DNA of 64,000 nt from Actinophytocola sp963840275 (GTDB lineage: Bacteria; Actinomycetota; Actinomycetes; Mycobacteriales; Pseudonocardiaceae), in the NCBI GenBank assembly GCA_963840275.1, contig CAWIYK010000002.1:1054001-1118000 (forward strand). Reading direction: 5' to 3'. Below are positions 1 to 8,559 of this stretch, piece after piece. The position numbers and the translations under genes are program-made. The notes beneath the pieces were generated by a model. The model worked only from the letters and a program-made list of their open reading frames with translations, made no database searches and was not told the origin of the DNA. Numbering within the stretch: position 1 is the first letter of the stretch; the number at the start of each line of letters is the position of its first letter.

Positions 1-707
1 CCGTGCCGGCCGACCTGGACACCGTGTGGCAGGCGGTGCTCGACCCGGAGCGGGTGGCGCCGTGCATGCCCGGCGCGACGCTCGCCGAGGTGGACGGGGA
101 CTCCTTCAAGGGCCAGGTGAAGGTCAAGCTCGGCCCGATCTCCTTGCTGTACAAGGGTTCTGGGGAGTTCCTGGAGAAGGACGAGGACACCCGCAAGGTC
201 GTGATCAAGGCAGCGGGCAAGGACGCGCGCGGCAACGGCACCGCCTCTGCCACCGTCACTCTCACGCTGCGCGCCGAGGGCGCCGCCACCGCGGGGTCCG
301 TCGACACAGACCTGTCCATCACCGGCAAGCCGGCCCAGTTCGGGCGCGGCCTGATCTCCGAGGTGGGGGGCAAGATCCTCGACACGTTCGCGACGTGCCT
401 CGCGTCGAAGCTGGCGCCGGAGACGGAACCGCCCCCCGCGTCGCCGCAGCTGTCGGTGGTGTCGGAGGAACAACGCTCGGAAGCGGCCGCGACCGGCAAG
501 GCGGCCGGCAAGGCGGCGGCGAAGGCCGCCGCGGCGACGAAGGTCTCCGACGACAAGCCGAGGCTGGCGGCCGCTCCGGAGCCGGAGTCGGAGCCCATCG
601 ACCTGCTGGCCTTCGCCGGACCTTCGGTACTGAAGCGTGCGGCGCCGCTGCTCGCGGTGGTGGCGGCGGTACTGGCGTTCGTCACACTGCGCCGGCGCCG
701 CCGCTAG
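1..707 (+). CDS. CoxG-like SRPBCC protein, 5' end outside window
   Basis: The visible 234 residues match the carbon monoxide dehydrogenase subunit G (CoxG)/SRPBCC family: a lipid-binding-like fold with the hallmark VAPCMPGATL near the start and a GxI-DTF helix near residue 125. Family members normally carry about eight more residues before the first visible ones, so the true start lies upstream of the window. An Ala/Lys-rich linker (about 150-200) leads to one C-terminal membrane helix (LLAVVAAVLAFVTL) ending in five arginines, so the protein is probably anchored to the membrane with its domain in the cytosol. CoxG proteins help recruit or mature molybdenum CO-dehydrogenase-type enzymes; a Cox cluster may lie to the left, but no such gene is visible here. 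Confidence 0.8.
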   Translation, partial: VPADLDTVWQAVLDPERVAPCMPGATLAEVDGDSFKGQVKVKLGPISLLYKGSGEFLEKDEDTRKVVIKAAGKDARGNGTASATVTLTLRAEGAATAGSVDTDLSITGKPAQFGRGLISEVGGKILDTFATCLASKLAPETEPPPASPQLSVVSEEQRSEAAATGKAAGKAAAKAAAATKVSDDKPRLAAAPEPESEPIDLLAFAGPSVLKRAAPLLAVVAAVLAFVTLRRRRR

Positions 708-748
708 GGCACTTCGGGGGGTTGAGCCCCGGGTCGTGGCGGTGCAGG

Positions 749-1885
749 ATGGCCCGGGTGCGTCGGGTGGCGAGTCTGTGCGGAACGGCTCTGCTGCTGG
801 TGGGCTGCGCCGGGTCCGGGTCGACCGGCGCGGGGGAGCCCGTCGCGCCGTTCCACCCCGCCACCGTGTCCGACGCGCCTGCCAAGCCAGCCAACACGTT
901 CACCGTCGTCGCGACCGGGGACGTGCTCGTCCACCCCGCGCTCACCGAGCAGGCGGAGGAGGACGGCAGCAACGGCAAACGGAACTTCGCGCCGCTGTTC
1001 GCCGGCGTCAAACCGGTCGTCGAGGCGGCCGACCTCGCGATCTGCCACCTCGAGGTGCCACTCGCCGGTCCGGACGGCCCGTTCGAGGGCTACCCGCTGT
1101 TCTCCGCGCCGCCCGAGGTCGCGGACGCGCTCGCGGCCACCGGCTACGACACCTGCTCGACCGCCTCGAACCACACGTTCGACCAGGGCGCCGACGGCGT
1201 GCGGACCACCCTCGACACGCTCGACGCAGTCAAGCTCGGCCACACCGGGTCCGCGCGCACCGAGACGGAGTCGCAGACGCCGCTCGTGCGGGAGGTCAAC
1301 GGGGTCAGGGTGGGCCAGGTGTCGTTCACGTTCGACTTCAACCAGGGCACCGAGGAGCCGTCGGACATGCCGTGGATGGCGAACGAGCTGTCGGTCGACG
1401 CCGTGCTCGAGGCGGGTCGCGCGGCGCGGGCGGCCGGTGCCGAGGTCGTCATCGCGAGCCTGCACTGGGGCATCGAGGACAAGCACGACGCGACCGCCGA
1501 CCAGCGGTCCATGGCCGAGCAGATCCTGGCCGACCCGGCCGTGGACCTGATCATTGGCCATCACGCGCACGTGGTCCAGCCGTTCGAGAAGTTCGGGGAC
1601 AAGTGGGTGGCCTACGGCTTGGGCAACTCGGTGGCCAAGCACGAAGAGCCGCGCGGCACCACCGAGGAGGGTCTGATCGGGCGCTTCCGGTTCGCGAAGA
1701 GCGATGTCGGCTGGCGGGTCGACAAAGCGGAGTACGTCCCGACGCTCGTCGACCTCGGCCCGCCGATCCGGTTGAAGGACCTGTCGACGGACACCGGCGT
1801 CGACGCCGGCCGCAAGCAGGAGGCGCTCGAACGGACCGACGGCGTGGTCCTGTCCCTTGATCCGCCCGGGCTCACTCGGCCGTGA
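749..1885 (+). CDS. CapA-family metallophosphatase-like lipoprotein
   Basis: 378 residues. The N-terminus is a lipoprotein signal (MARVRRVASLCGTALLLVGC) with lipobox LVGC, so the mature protein should be tethered outside the membrane. CapA/PgsA fold motifs are present in order: GDVLVHPAL, an HLEVPL segment, ASNHTFDQG, SLHWGIE and GHHAHVVQP; these are the usual metal-binding Asp/Asn/His positions. CapA relatives take part in poly-gamma-glutamate or surface polymer synthesis, but no other such gene is nearby, so the substrate is unknown. The start ATG is chosen because the lipobox follows at the right distance; the frame stays open upstream only as non-coding shadow. The stop overlaps the next start by four bases. 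Confidence 0.85.
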   Translation: MARVRRVASLCGTALLLVGCAGSGSTGAGEPVAPFHPATVSDAPAKPANTFTVVATGDVLVHPALTEQAEEDGSNGKRNFAPLFAGVKPVVEAADLAICHLEVPLAGPDGPFEGYPLFSAPPEVADALAATGYDTCSTASNHTFDQGADGVRTTLDTLDAVKLGHTGSARTETESQTPLVREVNGVRVGQVSFTFDFNQGTEEPSDMPWMANELSVDAVLEAGRAARAAGAEVVIASLHWGIEDKHDATADQRSMAEQILADPAVDLIIGHHAHVVQPFEKFGDKWVAYGLGNSVAKHEEPRGTTEEGLIGRFRFAKSDVGWRVDKAEYVPTLVDLGPPIRLKDLSTDTGVDAGRKQEALERTDGVVLSLDPPGLTRP

Positions 1886-2718
1886 GTGCATTCAGTAACG
1901 TCCGTCGCATGGAGAGTGTGCGGGCGGTAGCCGAGTGGCCGGTGGACAACGCGGCGGTTGCGGTGGTGGCTGCCTCCGGATCAGTGCTCGGCGCTGAGGG
2001 CGCGCAGTCGCGGGAGTTCAAGCTCGCGTCGGTGACGAAGCTGCTCACGGCGTACGCGACGCTGGTCGCCGTCGAGGAGGGCGCCGTCGAGTGGGACCAG
2101 CCGGCGGGCCCCGAGGGTGCCACGGTGCGGCACCTGGTCGCCCACGCGTCCGGCCTCGCGTTCGACGAGCACAAGGTCCAGGCCCCGCCCGGCACCCGGC
2201 GGATCTACTCGAACACCGGGTTCGAGGTGCTGGCGGACACCATCCACGAGGCCTCCGGGATTCCCTTCGCCGAGTACCTGACCGAGGCGGTGCTGGCGCC
2301 GCTGGGCATGGAGTCGTCGCGCCTGGCCGGCACCGCGGGTGCCGGCGCGGTGTCCACCTGTGCGGATCTGGTGCTGTTCGCCGCGGAGCTGCAGGCGCCC
2401 ACGCTGGTCTCCCCGTCCACCGTGAGCGAGGCGACGACGGTGGCGTTCCCCGAGCTGTCCGGGGTGCTGCCCGGCTACGGCTTCCAGAAGACCAACGACT
2501 GGGGCCTCGGCTTCGAGCTCCGCGACCACAAGAGTCCACATTGGACCGGCGCGAACAGCTCGCCGAGGACGTTCGGCCACTTCGGACAGTCGGGCACGTT
2601 CCTGTGGGTGGACCCGGACGCCGGCGTGGCGTGCGTCGCGTTGGCCGATCGCGCCTTCGGTCAGTGGGCCATCGACACGTGGCCGGGCTTCACGGACGCG
2701 GTGCTCGCCGAGCGGTGA
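1882..2718 (+). CDS. serine hydrolase, beta-lactamase/class C-like family
   Basis: 278 residues with penicillin-binding-fold motifs: SxxK at S50-V-T-K53, YxN as Y-S-N in RIYSN, and an HFGQSG segment near residue 232 in place of KTG. No signal peptide is visible, so it is probably cytoplasmic and more likely an esterase or amidase than a resistance beta-lactamase. The GTG start overlaps the CapA stop (GTGA), which suggests translational coupling; an internal ATG ten codons later is an alternative start. It has lost the long C-terminal domain seen in larger class C-like peptidases. Confidence 0.85.
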   Translation: MSAFSNVRRMESVRAVAEWPVDNAAVAVVAASGSVLGAEGAQSREFKLASVTKLLTAYATLVAVEEGAVEWDQPAGPEGATVRHLVAHASGLAFDEHKVQAPPGTRRIYSNTGFEVLADTIHEASGIPFAEYLTEAVLAPLGMESSRLAGTAGAGAVSTCADLVLFAAELQAPTLVSPSTVSEATTVAFPELSGVLPGYGFQKTNDWGLGFELRDHKSPHWTGANSSPRTFGHFGQSGTFLWVDPDAGVACVALADRAFGQWAIDTWPGFTDAVLAER

Positions 2719-2757
2719 GCGCCCGCCCGCGCGACAGGGACCGCGCGGCAGGGCACG

Positions 2758-3204
2758 ATGTCAGGCATGTATCACATGGAGCGGGACGAGTGGCTGGCCT
2801 TCGTCTTGCGGGGCACCCGGACCGGCAAGCTCGCGACGGTGCGCAAGGACGGGTCGCCGCACGTGGCGCCGGTCTGGTTCCTCGTGGACAGCGTCGACGG
2901 GACCGACCACCTCGTGTTCACCACCGGCGCGGACACCGTCAAGGGCAAGTCGCTCGTGCGCGACCCGCGCCTCTCGATGTGCGTCGACGTCGAGGAGCCG
3001 CCCTTCTCGTTCGTCCAGTTCCAGGCCGAGGCGACGATCTCCGAGGACCTCGACGAGCTGCTCGACTGGGCCACCCGCCTCGGCGCGCGCTACATGGGCG
3101 CGGCGGCCGCCGAACCGTTCGGCAAGCGCAACGCCGTCCCTGGTGAGCTGCTGGTCCGCGCGCGCATCACCAAGGTCGTCGCACTCGCGGAGATCGCCGA
3201 CTAG
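2758..3204 (+). CDS. PPOX-class F420-dependent oxidoreductase
   Basis: 148 residues forming one split-barrel (pyridoxamine-oxidase-like) domain. The core GKLATVRKDGSPHVAPVWF and the downstream GKSLVRDPRLSMCVD are typical of mycobacterial F420-binding proteins of the Rv2061c type. These small enzymes use reduced F420 to reduce quinones, biliverdin or similar substrates in the cytosol; the substrate here cannot be read. The ATG at the given start is followed by an in-frame ATG four codons later (MYHMERDEW), which is a reasonable alternative start. Confidence 0.85.
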   Translation: MSGMYHMERDEWLAFVLRGTRTGKLATVRKDGSPHVAPVWFLVDSVDGTDHLVFTTGADTVKGKSLVRDPRLSMCVDVEEPPFSFVQFQAEATISEDLDELLDWATRLGARYMGAAAAEPFGKRNAVPGELLVRARITKVVALAEIAD

Positions 3205-3205
3205 C

Positions 3206-3407
3206 ATGACCAGGATCAACGCCCCTCGTCGTCTATGACGCCGGGGCGCTGCTGGCTGCCGAACGCGGTGACGACCGGGTCCGTTCGTTCCATCGACGGT
3301 GTCTGTTGCACGGCAGCTCACCATGCGTGCCCGCGCCCGTGCTCACACAGAACCTCTGCAAGCTCGGCGACGCCATGTCGGTGACTCTCAAGCTGATCGT
3401 TCTCTGA
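3206..3407 (+). pseudogene. decayed PIN-domain (VapC-like) toxin gene
   Basis: An ATG two bases after the F420-enzyme stop opens a frame that ends after ten codons. From 3222 the next frame reads PLVVYDAGALLAAERGDDR and later PCVPAPVLTQ before a stop at 3405-3407. This matches the N-terminal half of actinobacterial PIN/VapC proteins (conserved Asp in YDAGAL, PVVPAPVLAQ). The reading is therefore frameshifted by one base near 3222 and truncated after about 60 residues of the usual ~130. No antitoxin gene is adjacent. I infer a dead remnant. Confidence 0.6.
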
Positions 3408-3417
3408 ACGGCCGGCG

Positions 3418-5079
3418 TCAGCTCACCGACGGCAGCTGCGGGCCGAGGAAGTCGTCCGCGTCGCGGATCGTGTACGCGTAGCCCTGTTCCGCGAGGAAGC
3501 GCTGCCGGTGTGCGGCGTAGTCGGTGTCCAGTGTGTCCCGGGAGACGACCGAGTAGAAGTGCGCCTGCCGGCCGTCCTCCTTGGGGCGCAACAACCTGCC
3601 GAGCCGCTGCGCCTCCTCCTGCCGCGACCCGAACGTGCCCGACACCTGCACGGCGACGGTCGCCTCCGGCAGGTCGATCGAGAAGTTCGCCACCTTGGAC
3701 ACCACGAGCACGCGGAGCTCCCCGCGCCGGAACATGTCGAACAGCCGCTCCCGCTCCGCGTTGCGGGTGGAGCCCTGGATGATCGGGACGTCCAGGTCCG
3801 CGCCGAGCATCTCGAGCTGGTCGAGGTACGCGCCGATCACCAGCGTCGGCTCGTCCGGGTGCTTCTCCAGGATCTTGCGCACCACCGGCATCTTCGTGTC
3901 CACAGTGGAGCAGAGCTTGTACCGCTCCTCGGGCTCCGCGGTGGCGTAGGACAGCCGCTCGGCGTCCGTCATGGTCACGCGGACCTCGATGCACTCGGCC
4001 GGCGCGATCCAGCCCTGCGCCTCGATGTCCCGCCACGGCACGTCGTACCGCTTGGGACCGATGAGCGAGAACACGTCGCCCTCGCGACCGTCCTCCCGCA
4101 CCAGCGTCGCCGTCAGGCCGAGGCGGCGGCGGGACTGCAGGTCGGCGGTCATGCGGAAGACCGGCGCCGGCAACAGGTGCACCTCGTCGTACACCACGAG
4201 GCCCCAGTCGCGGGAGTCGAACAGGTCGAGGTGGCGGTACTCGCCCTTGGACTTGCGCGTCATCACCTGGTACGTCGCGATGGTGACCGGGCGGATCTCC
4301 TTGCGCTCGCCCGAGTACTCGCCGATCTCCTCCTCGGTGAGCGACGTCCGCGCGATCAGCTCACGCTTCCACTGCCGGCCGGCGACCGTGTTCGTCACGA
4401 GGATCAGCGTGGTGGCCTTGGCATACGCCATCGCGGCCGCGCCGACGAGCGTCTTGCCGGCGCCACAGGGGAGCACGACCACACCGGACCCGCCGGCCCA
4501 GAACGTCTCGGCGGCCTGCCGCTGGTACTCGCGCAGCTCCCAGCCGTTCTCCTCCAGCTCGATCGGGTGCGCCTCGCCGTCGACGTACCCCGCGAAGTCC
4601 TCCGCGGGCCAGCCGACCTTCAGCAGCACCTGCTTGAGGCGGCCGCGCTCACTCGGGTGCACGATGACCGTGTCGTCGTCGAGGCGGTCGCCGAGCATCG
4701 GCGCGATCTTCTTGTGCCGCAGCACTTCCTCGAGCACGGCGCGGTCGATGGTCTGCATCACGAGACCGTGCGCCGGGTGGTTCGTCAGCTGCAGCCGCCC
4801 GAAGCGGCCCATCGTGTCGACGATGTCGATCAGCAGCGGCTGCGGCACCGGGTAGCGCGAGTACACGGTGAGCGCGTCTACCACCTGCTCGGCGTCGTGG
4901 CCCGCGGCTCTCGCGTTCCAGAGCGCGAGCGGTGTCACACGGTAGGTGTGCACGTGTTCCGGCGCGCGCTCCAACTCGGCGAAGGGCGCGATCGCCATCC
5001 GCGCGTCGTTGGCGCTCGGGTGGTCGACCTCGAGCAGCAGTGTCTTGTCGGACTGGACGATCAGCGGGCCGTCGGTCAC
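3418..5079 (-). CDS. xpb: bacterial XPB/ERCC3-type DNA repair helicase
   Basis: Superfamily 2 helicase orthologous in appearance to M. tuberculosis Rv0861c. Using the GTG at 5079 the protein has 553 residues and begins MTDGPLIVQSDKTLLLEVDH, the usual family N-terminus. Walker A PCGAGKT lies near residue 204-210, the DEVH box near 298-301 and motif VI QRLGRLLR near the C-terminus. A damage-recognition-like domain precedes the motor domains. It unwinds or remodels DNA, probably in nucleotide excision repair. The frame is open 14 codons further to a GTG at 5121, but that start has no ribosome site and lies in a palindrome, while GAGGGAG precedes the chosen start. It is convergent with the PIN remnant. 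Confidence 0.9.
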   Translation of the reverse strand: MTDGPLIVQSDKTLLLEVDHPSANDARMAIAPFAELERAPEHVHTYRVTPLALWNARAAGHDAEQVVDALTVYSRYPVPQPLLIDIVDTMGRFGRLQLTNHPAHGLVMQTIDRAVLEEVLRHKKIAPMLGDRLDDDTVIVHPSERGRLKQVLLKVGWPAEDFAGYVDGEAHPIELEENGWELREYQRQAAETFWAGGSGVVVLPCGAGKTLVGAAAMAYAKATTLILVTNTVAGRQWKRELIARTSLTEEEIGEYSGERKEIRPVTIATYQVMTRKSKGEYRHLDLFDSRDWGLVVYDEVHLLPAPVFRMTADLQSRRRLGLTATLVREDGREGDVFSLIGPKRYDVPWRDIEAQGWIAPAECIEVRVTMTDAERLSYATAEPEERYKLCSTVDTKMPVVRKILEKHPDEPTLVIGAYLDQLEMLGADLDVPIIQGSTRNAERERLFDMFRRGELRVLVVSKVANFSIDLPEATVAVQVSGTFGSRQEEAQRLGRLLRPKEDGRQAHFYSVVSRDTLDTDYAAHRQRFLAEQGYAYTIRDADDFLGPQLPSVS

Positions 5080-5102
5080 TTCTCGCGGTACTCCCTCGGC
5101 TT

Positions 5103-5120
5103 TGACATTCGCAAATGTCA
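5103..5120. promoter_or_regulatory. perfect 7+4+7 inverted repeat, candidate operator
   Basis: TGACATTCGCAAATGTCA is a perfect palindrome with 7-base arms and a 4-base spacer. It lies 24 bp upstream of the preferred xpb start and 48 bp upstream of the divergent LppU-family gene, so a bound regulator could affect both. No regulator can be named from the sequence. Confidence 0.45.
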
Positions 5121-5156
5121 CAACAACCGGCGCTGCGTATTCAATCCCGCGAACGC

Positions 5157-5162
5157 TAGATT
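5157..5162 (+). promoter_or_regulatory. -10 element of a leaderless promoter
   Basis: TAGATT is followed by six bases and then the ATG at 5169. This TAnnnT-N6-ATG spacing is the usual arrangement for leaderless actinobacterial mRNAs and supports that start codon. Confidence 0.5.
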
Positions 5163-5168
5163 GCGGTC

Positions 5169-6026
5169 ATGACGACGCCCCCCTACCAGCCGGGACCGTA
5201 CGGACCCAACCAGGATCCTTACGGCCAGCGGCAGCCGGGCGGCTACGGCCAGTATGGCCAACCCCACCAGCCCGGGCAGTACGGCCAGGGTCCTGGGCAG
5301 GGACAGTACGGGCCGGGGCAGTACGGGGGCCAGCAGTACGACCCGAACTCCTTCACCAGCGGCGCGACCCAGCAGTGGCCCGGCGCCGGTGGCGGGTTCG
5401 AACCGCCGCCGCCCACGAAGCAGGGCCCGGTCGTCGCGATCGTGCTGATCGCGGTGCTGGTGCTCGCGGGCGCCGGGACCGCCGTCTACTTCCTGAACAA
5501 GAACAAGGGCGGCGAGAACACGGCCGCGAACGAGACAAGTAACACGACGACGGACAAAACCGGCGAGTCGACTTCTGAGGAGGAGATGACCACCGCCACG
5601 GAGGAGACGGCCGAGTCCGGCGACGCGATCGACGCACAGCCCGGCGACTGCATCAAGGTCAACTCCGCCAGTACGACCGACGCGGACGTGGAGACCGTCG
5701 ACTGCTCGACGGAGGAGGCGATCTACCGGGTCGCCACGCGCGAGGAGATCGACACGGAGACCTGCCCGAGCGACGCGTACGTGACCTACACCGAGGAGGG
5801 CCGGCTCCTGCTGTGCCTCCAGCTGAACACGCGCGACGGCGACTGCCTCCAGGTGACCGACACCGACGACAAGCGCGTGGACTGCACGTCGCCGGACGTG
5901 ACCTACCAGGTGGTCGAGGTGCTCGACGGCGTCGACGACGAGACGCGGTGCGGCGAGGACACCACCGACGTCATCACGTATCCGCAGCCGCCGCTCACGA
6001 TCTGCCTCGGCGCGCCGACCGGTTAG
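5169..6026 (+). CDS. LppU/SCO3897-family membrane-anchored protein
   Basis: 285 residues. The first ~85 are low-complexity Gly/Gln/Tyr/Pro repeats (GQYG, PYGQ), followed by one membrane helix (VVAIVLIAVLVLAGAGTAVYFL) and a Thr/Glu-rich linker. The outer part holds a cysteine-containing domain with GDCIKVN, VDC, CLQLN, GDCLQV and VDCTS, probably forming disulfides outside the cell. A type II membrane protein is expected, Gly/Gln-rich tail inside and domain outside. The role is unknown. The next gene is a paralogue with the same layout, so the pair arose by tandem duplication. Confidence 0.8.
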   Translation: MTTPPYQPGPYGPNQDPYGQRQPGGYGQYGQPHQPGQYGQGPGQGQYGPGQYGGQQYDPNSFTSGATQQWPGAGGGFEPPPPTKQGPVVAIVLIAVLVLAGAGTAVYFLNKNKGGENTAANETSNTTTDKTGESTSEEEMTTATEETAESGDAIDAQPGDCIKVNSASTTDADVETVDCSTEEAIYRVATREEIDTETCPSDAYVTYTEEGRLLLCLQLNTRDGDCLQVTDTDDKRVDCTSPDVTYQVVEVLDGVDDETRCGEDTTDVITYPQPPLTICLGAPTG

Positions 6027-6184
6027 TGGGCCCTGCGCGACCGGTCGATGACGGTTCGTGTTTTCCGAACAGGGCTTTGCCAGGGGCACACATGGCGGTC
6101 GGCGTGGTGCCGTACATTGCTGCTCTCCGAACAAGGTTCGATGTCTCTGGCTCGGACGACCAGACTTTCGCGCGAGGGGTGCAC

Positions 6185-7012
6185 ATGAACTCTCCCAACT
6201 ACCCGCCCCCGGGTGGCCAGCAGGGCCCGTACGGGCAGCCGCCGCAGGGGCAGCAGCCCCCGTACGGTCAGCGCCCGCCGCAGACCCCGCCCGGCGGCCA
6301 GCCCTACGGCGGCCCCGGTGGCCCTGGCGGCCCCGGCCCCGGTGGTCCTGGTGGTCCCGGCCCGGCCGGCCCCCCGCAGGGGCAGCCCTACGGCGGTCCG
6401 CCCCCGCAGGGACAGCCCTACGGTGGCCAGCCGGGTGGCCAGCCGCCGGGCGGCCAGCCCCCGCAGGCCTACCCGTCGGCGCCCGCGCCGGACCCGGCCG
6501 CGAAGCCGAGCGGCAAGGGCAAGGTCATCAAGATCGTCGGTGGCATCGTGCTCGTCGCGATCATCGTGGTCGCGGTGATCTACTTCCAGGGCAAGTCGGC
6601 TTCCAGCGCCGCGGTCGGCGACTGCATCAAGGTCAACAACGCGAGCGCCACCAACGCCGACGTCGAGAAGATCGACTGCACCACGCCAGAGGCGGTGTAC
6701 AAGGTCGCCGTCACCAAGGACGACAGCGGGGCCGAGTGCCCCGGCGGCGCCGAGAGCAACTACGTGTCCTACACCGAGGAGGGCAGCCTGCTGCTCTGCC
6801 TCACGCTCAACGCCAAGAACGGCGAGTGCTTCGAGTCCACGACCACGGACGACAAGCGCGTCGACTGCGCCTCGGCCAGCGCGTCGTTCAAGGTGGCCAA
6901 GGTCATCGAGGGCAACGACGACCCGGCCGCCTGCGGTGAGGGCAAGGACGACGCCATCACCTACCCGGAGCCCAAGCTGACCCTGTGCCTCGCGGCGCCG
7001 GACGCGGCCTGA
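6185..7012 (+). CDS. second LppU/SCO3897-family membrane-anchored protein
   Basis: 275 residues, paralogous to the gene just upstream: Pro/Gly/Gln-rich cytosolic segment (about 1-110), one membrane helix (VIKIVGGIVLVAIIVVAVIYF) and an extracellular domain with the same cysteine pattern (GDCIKVNNAS, IDCTT, LLLCLTLNAKNGEC, VDCAS). The start ATG is preceded by GCGAGGGG. The 158-bp gap to the first copy shows only a short direct repeat (CCGAACA). A strong hairpin terminator follows the stop. Confidence 0.8.
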   Translation: MNSPNYPPPGGQQGPYGQPPQGQQPPYGQRPPQTPPGGQPYGGPGGPGGPGPGGPGGPGPAGPPQGQPYGGPPPQGQPYGGQPGGQPPGGQPPQAYPSAPAPDPAAKPSGKGKVIKIVGGIVLVAIIVVAVIYFQGKSASSAAVGDCIKVNNASATNADVEKIDCTTPEAVYKVAVTKDDSGAECPGGAESNYVSYTEEGSLLLCLTLNAKNGECFESTTTDDKRVDCASASASFKVAKVIEGNDDPAACGEGKDDAITYPEPKLTLCLAAPDAA

Positions 7013-7030
7013 CACGCTCCACCGAACAAC

Positions 7031-7068
7031 GGAACGGGGCCCCTGGAATCGTCCAGGGGCCCCGTTCC
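7031..7068. terminator. bidirectional hairpin terminator
   Basis: A perfect 17-bp stem (GGAACGGGGCCCCTGGA against its complement) with an ATCG loop sits between the convergent LppU-like gene and ubiD. No U-tract follows, as is common in actinobacteria. Confidence 0.85.
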
Positions 7069-7072
7069 GCGT

Positions 7073-8557
7073 CTACATGATGCCGGCGTTCGCACCCTTG
7101 TGCTGGGCGGACTTCGCCGGTGCCCGGTCGGCGCGCTCGGCCGCGGCCCACTTGTCGACCACGGACGGCGCAGTCGGCTCCGGCACCTCGATGTCGAGGC
7201 CGTCGATCGAGAACTCCTTGAGCCGCACCCGCTCGTAGTTGGGGGTCTTCGGGAACGGGTGCGTGGCGTTGAAGCCGACCTTCGTGCCGAAGTAGTCCGG
7301 GAAGCTCGGGTTCAGCCCGTGCCCGAACACGGCCGGGATCGTGATCACGCCGGTCGACGCGTCCAGCCGCGTGGTCATCGCCCACTCGACGTCCTGGCTG
7401 TCGCGGATGTCGACGTCCTCGTCGACGACCGTGACCATCTTCAGCGGCGGGAACGCCGCGAACGCCGACAGCACCGCGAGCTGCGCGAACCCGGCCCGCC
7501 GCTGCTCGATCTGCACGACCGCGTGGTAGAAGCCGCAGCCGCCGTGGGGGAAGTACACGTCCTTGATGCCCGGCACCTGCTTGCTGACCGAGCCGAGCAC
7601 GCTGGCCTCGCCGAGCACCCCGGCCGAGTTCCAGACCTCCTTGCCGCACAGGATCGTCTGGAACACCGGGTTGGCCCGGTGGTGGACGGCACGCACGTGC
7701 ACGACCGGCCGGGGCGCGACCTTCGCGTAGTAGCCGGTGACCTCGGCGAACGGGCCCTCGTCGGCCACCTCGCCCGGGACGATCTCGCACTCCAGCGCGT
7801 ACATCGCGTGCGCGACCATCTCGACCTCCGGCAGGTCGCCGCGCACCAGCTCGACCGGGTCGCCGTGGAACACCGAGGCGATGCCCAGCTCGTCGGTGTC
7901 CGGTGGCGCGGCCTCGGCCGGCGTCACGGCCGCGAAGTGCAGGCCGGGGCCGACGCCGATGTTCAGGGAGAACTTCAGCGTCTCGCCGCGCTTCCGCGCG
8001 TGGTCGAGAGCCATCTGCAGGTGGCGGCCCGCGTCGATGTTGATGTGCAGCGTCTCCTTGTCGACCAGCATGAACCGCTGGATCGACGCGTTGCGCACCC
8101 CGGTCTCCGGGTCCCGCACGACCACGACACCGGCGTCGATGTACGGGCCGCCGTCCTTCTCCGCGTGGGTCGGGATCGGCAGCCGCGTGAGGTCGACCGG
8201 CGACTGGGTGAACTGGCGCACCGGCCCGCCCTCGACGACCAGCGGCTCGACCGCCTTGTCGAACGGGTCGGCCTGCCACTGCGCGACCTTGCCCGAGATG
8301 TGCGACGGCAGCTTCTTCTCGGTGGTGCCGATCAGCTCGCTGAGCAGCTCGCGGGACCAGTACAGGCCGGTGAACACCGGGTGGTCGTGCCCACGCACGT
8401 TCTCGAACAGCACCGCCTGCGCGCGCCCCTCGAAGTGCGACGCGACGCTGGCCAGCTGGTGCACCGGGTCGACCTCGGAACGCACCCGGATCAGCTGTCC
8501 GGCCTTGTCCAAGGTCTCGATGATCACCCCGAGGTCATGGAGCGGGCTCTGCGGCAT
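7073..8557 (-). CDS. ubiD: UbiD-family prenylated-FMN (de)carboxylase
   Basis: 494 residues. UbiD enzymes reversibly decarboxylate aromatic or alpha,beta-unsaturated acids with the prenylated flavin made by UbiX. Family landmarks include VLFENVRGHDHPVFTGL near residue 50-65, QRFMLVDKETLHIN in the cofactor region, and EIVPGEVADEGPFAEVTGYY, which carries the conserved acidic residues of the active site. The ATG is two bases after the ubiX stop; the frame is open much further upstream only because it runs over ubiX. It is the last gene of an operon with ubiX and a four-gene ABC importer, so the substrate is probably imported by that system. I would not assign it to ubiquinone synthesis, since actinomycetes make menaquinone. 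Confidence 0.88.
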   Translation of the reverse strand: MPQSPLHDLGVIIETLDKAGQLIRVRSEVDPVHQLASVASHFEGRAQAVLFENVRGHDHPVFTGLYWSRELLSELIGTTEKKLPSHISGKVAQWQADPFDKAVEPLVVEGGPVRQFTQSPVDLTRLPIPTHAEKDGGPYIDAGVVVVRDPETGVRNASIQRFMLVDKETLHINIDAGRHLQMALDHARKRGETLKFSLNIGVGPGLHFAAVTPAEAAPPDTDELGIASVFHGDPVELVRGDLPEVEMVAHAMYALECEIVPGEVADEGPFAEVTGYYAKVAPRPVVHVRAVHHRANPVFQTILCGKEVWNSAGVLGEASVLGSVSKQVPGIKDVYFPHGGCGFYHAVVQIEQRRAGFAQLAVLSAFAAFPPLKMVTVVDEDVDIRDSQDVEWAMTTRLDASTGVITIPAVFGHGLNPSFPDYFGTKVGFNATHPFPKTPNYERVRLKEFSIDGLDIEVPEPTAPSVVDKWAAAERADRAPAKSAQHKGANAGIM

Positions 8558-8559
8558 GT

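Noticed and set aside
26..748. Upstream extension of the CapA frame
   Set aside because: Arg/Gly-rich out-of-frame translation of the CoxG-like gene; the signal peptide starts at 749.
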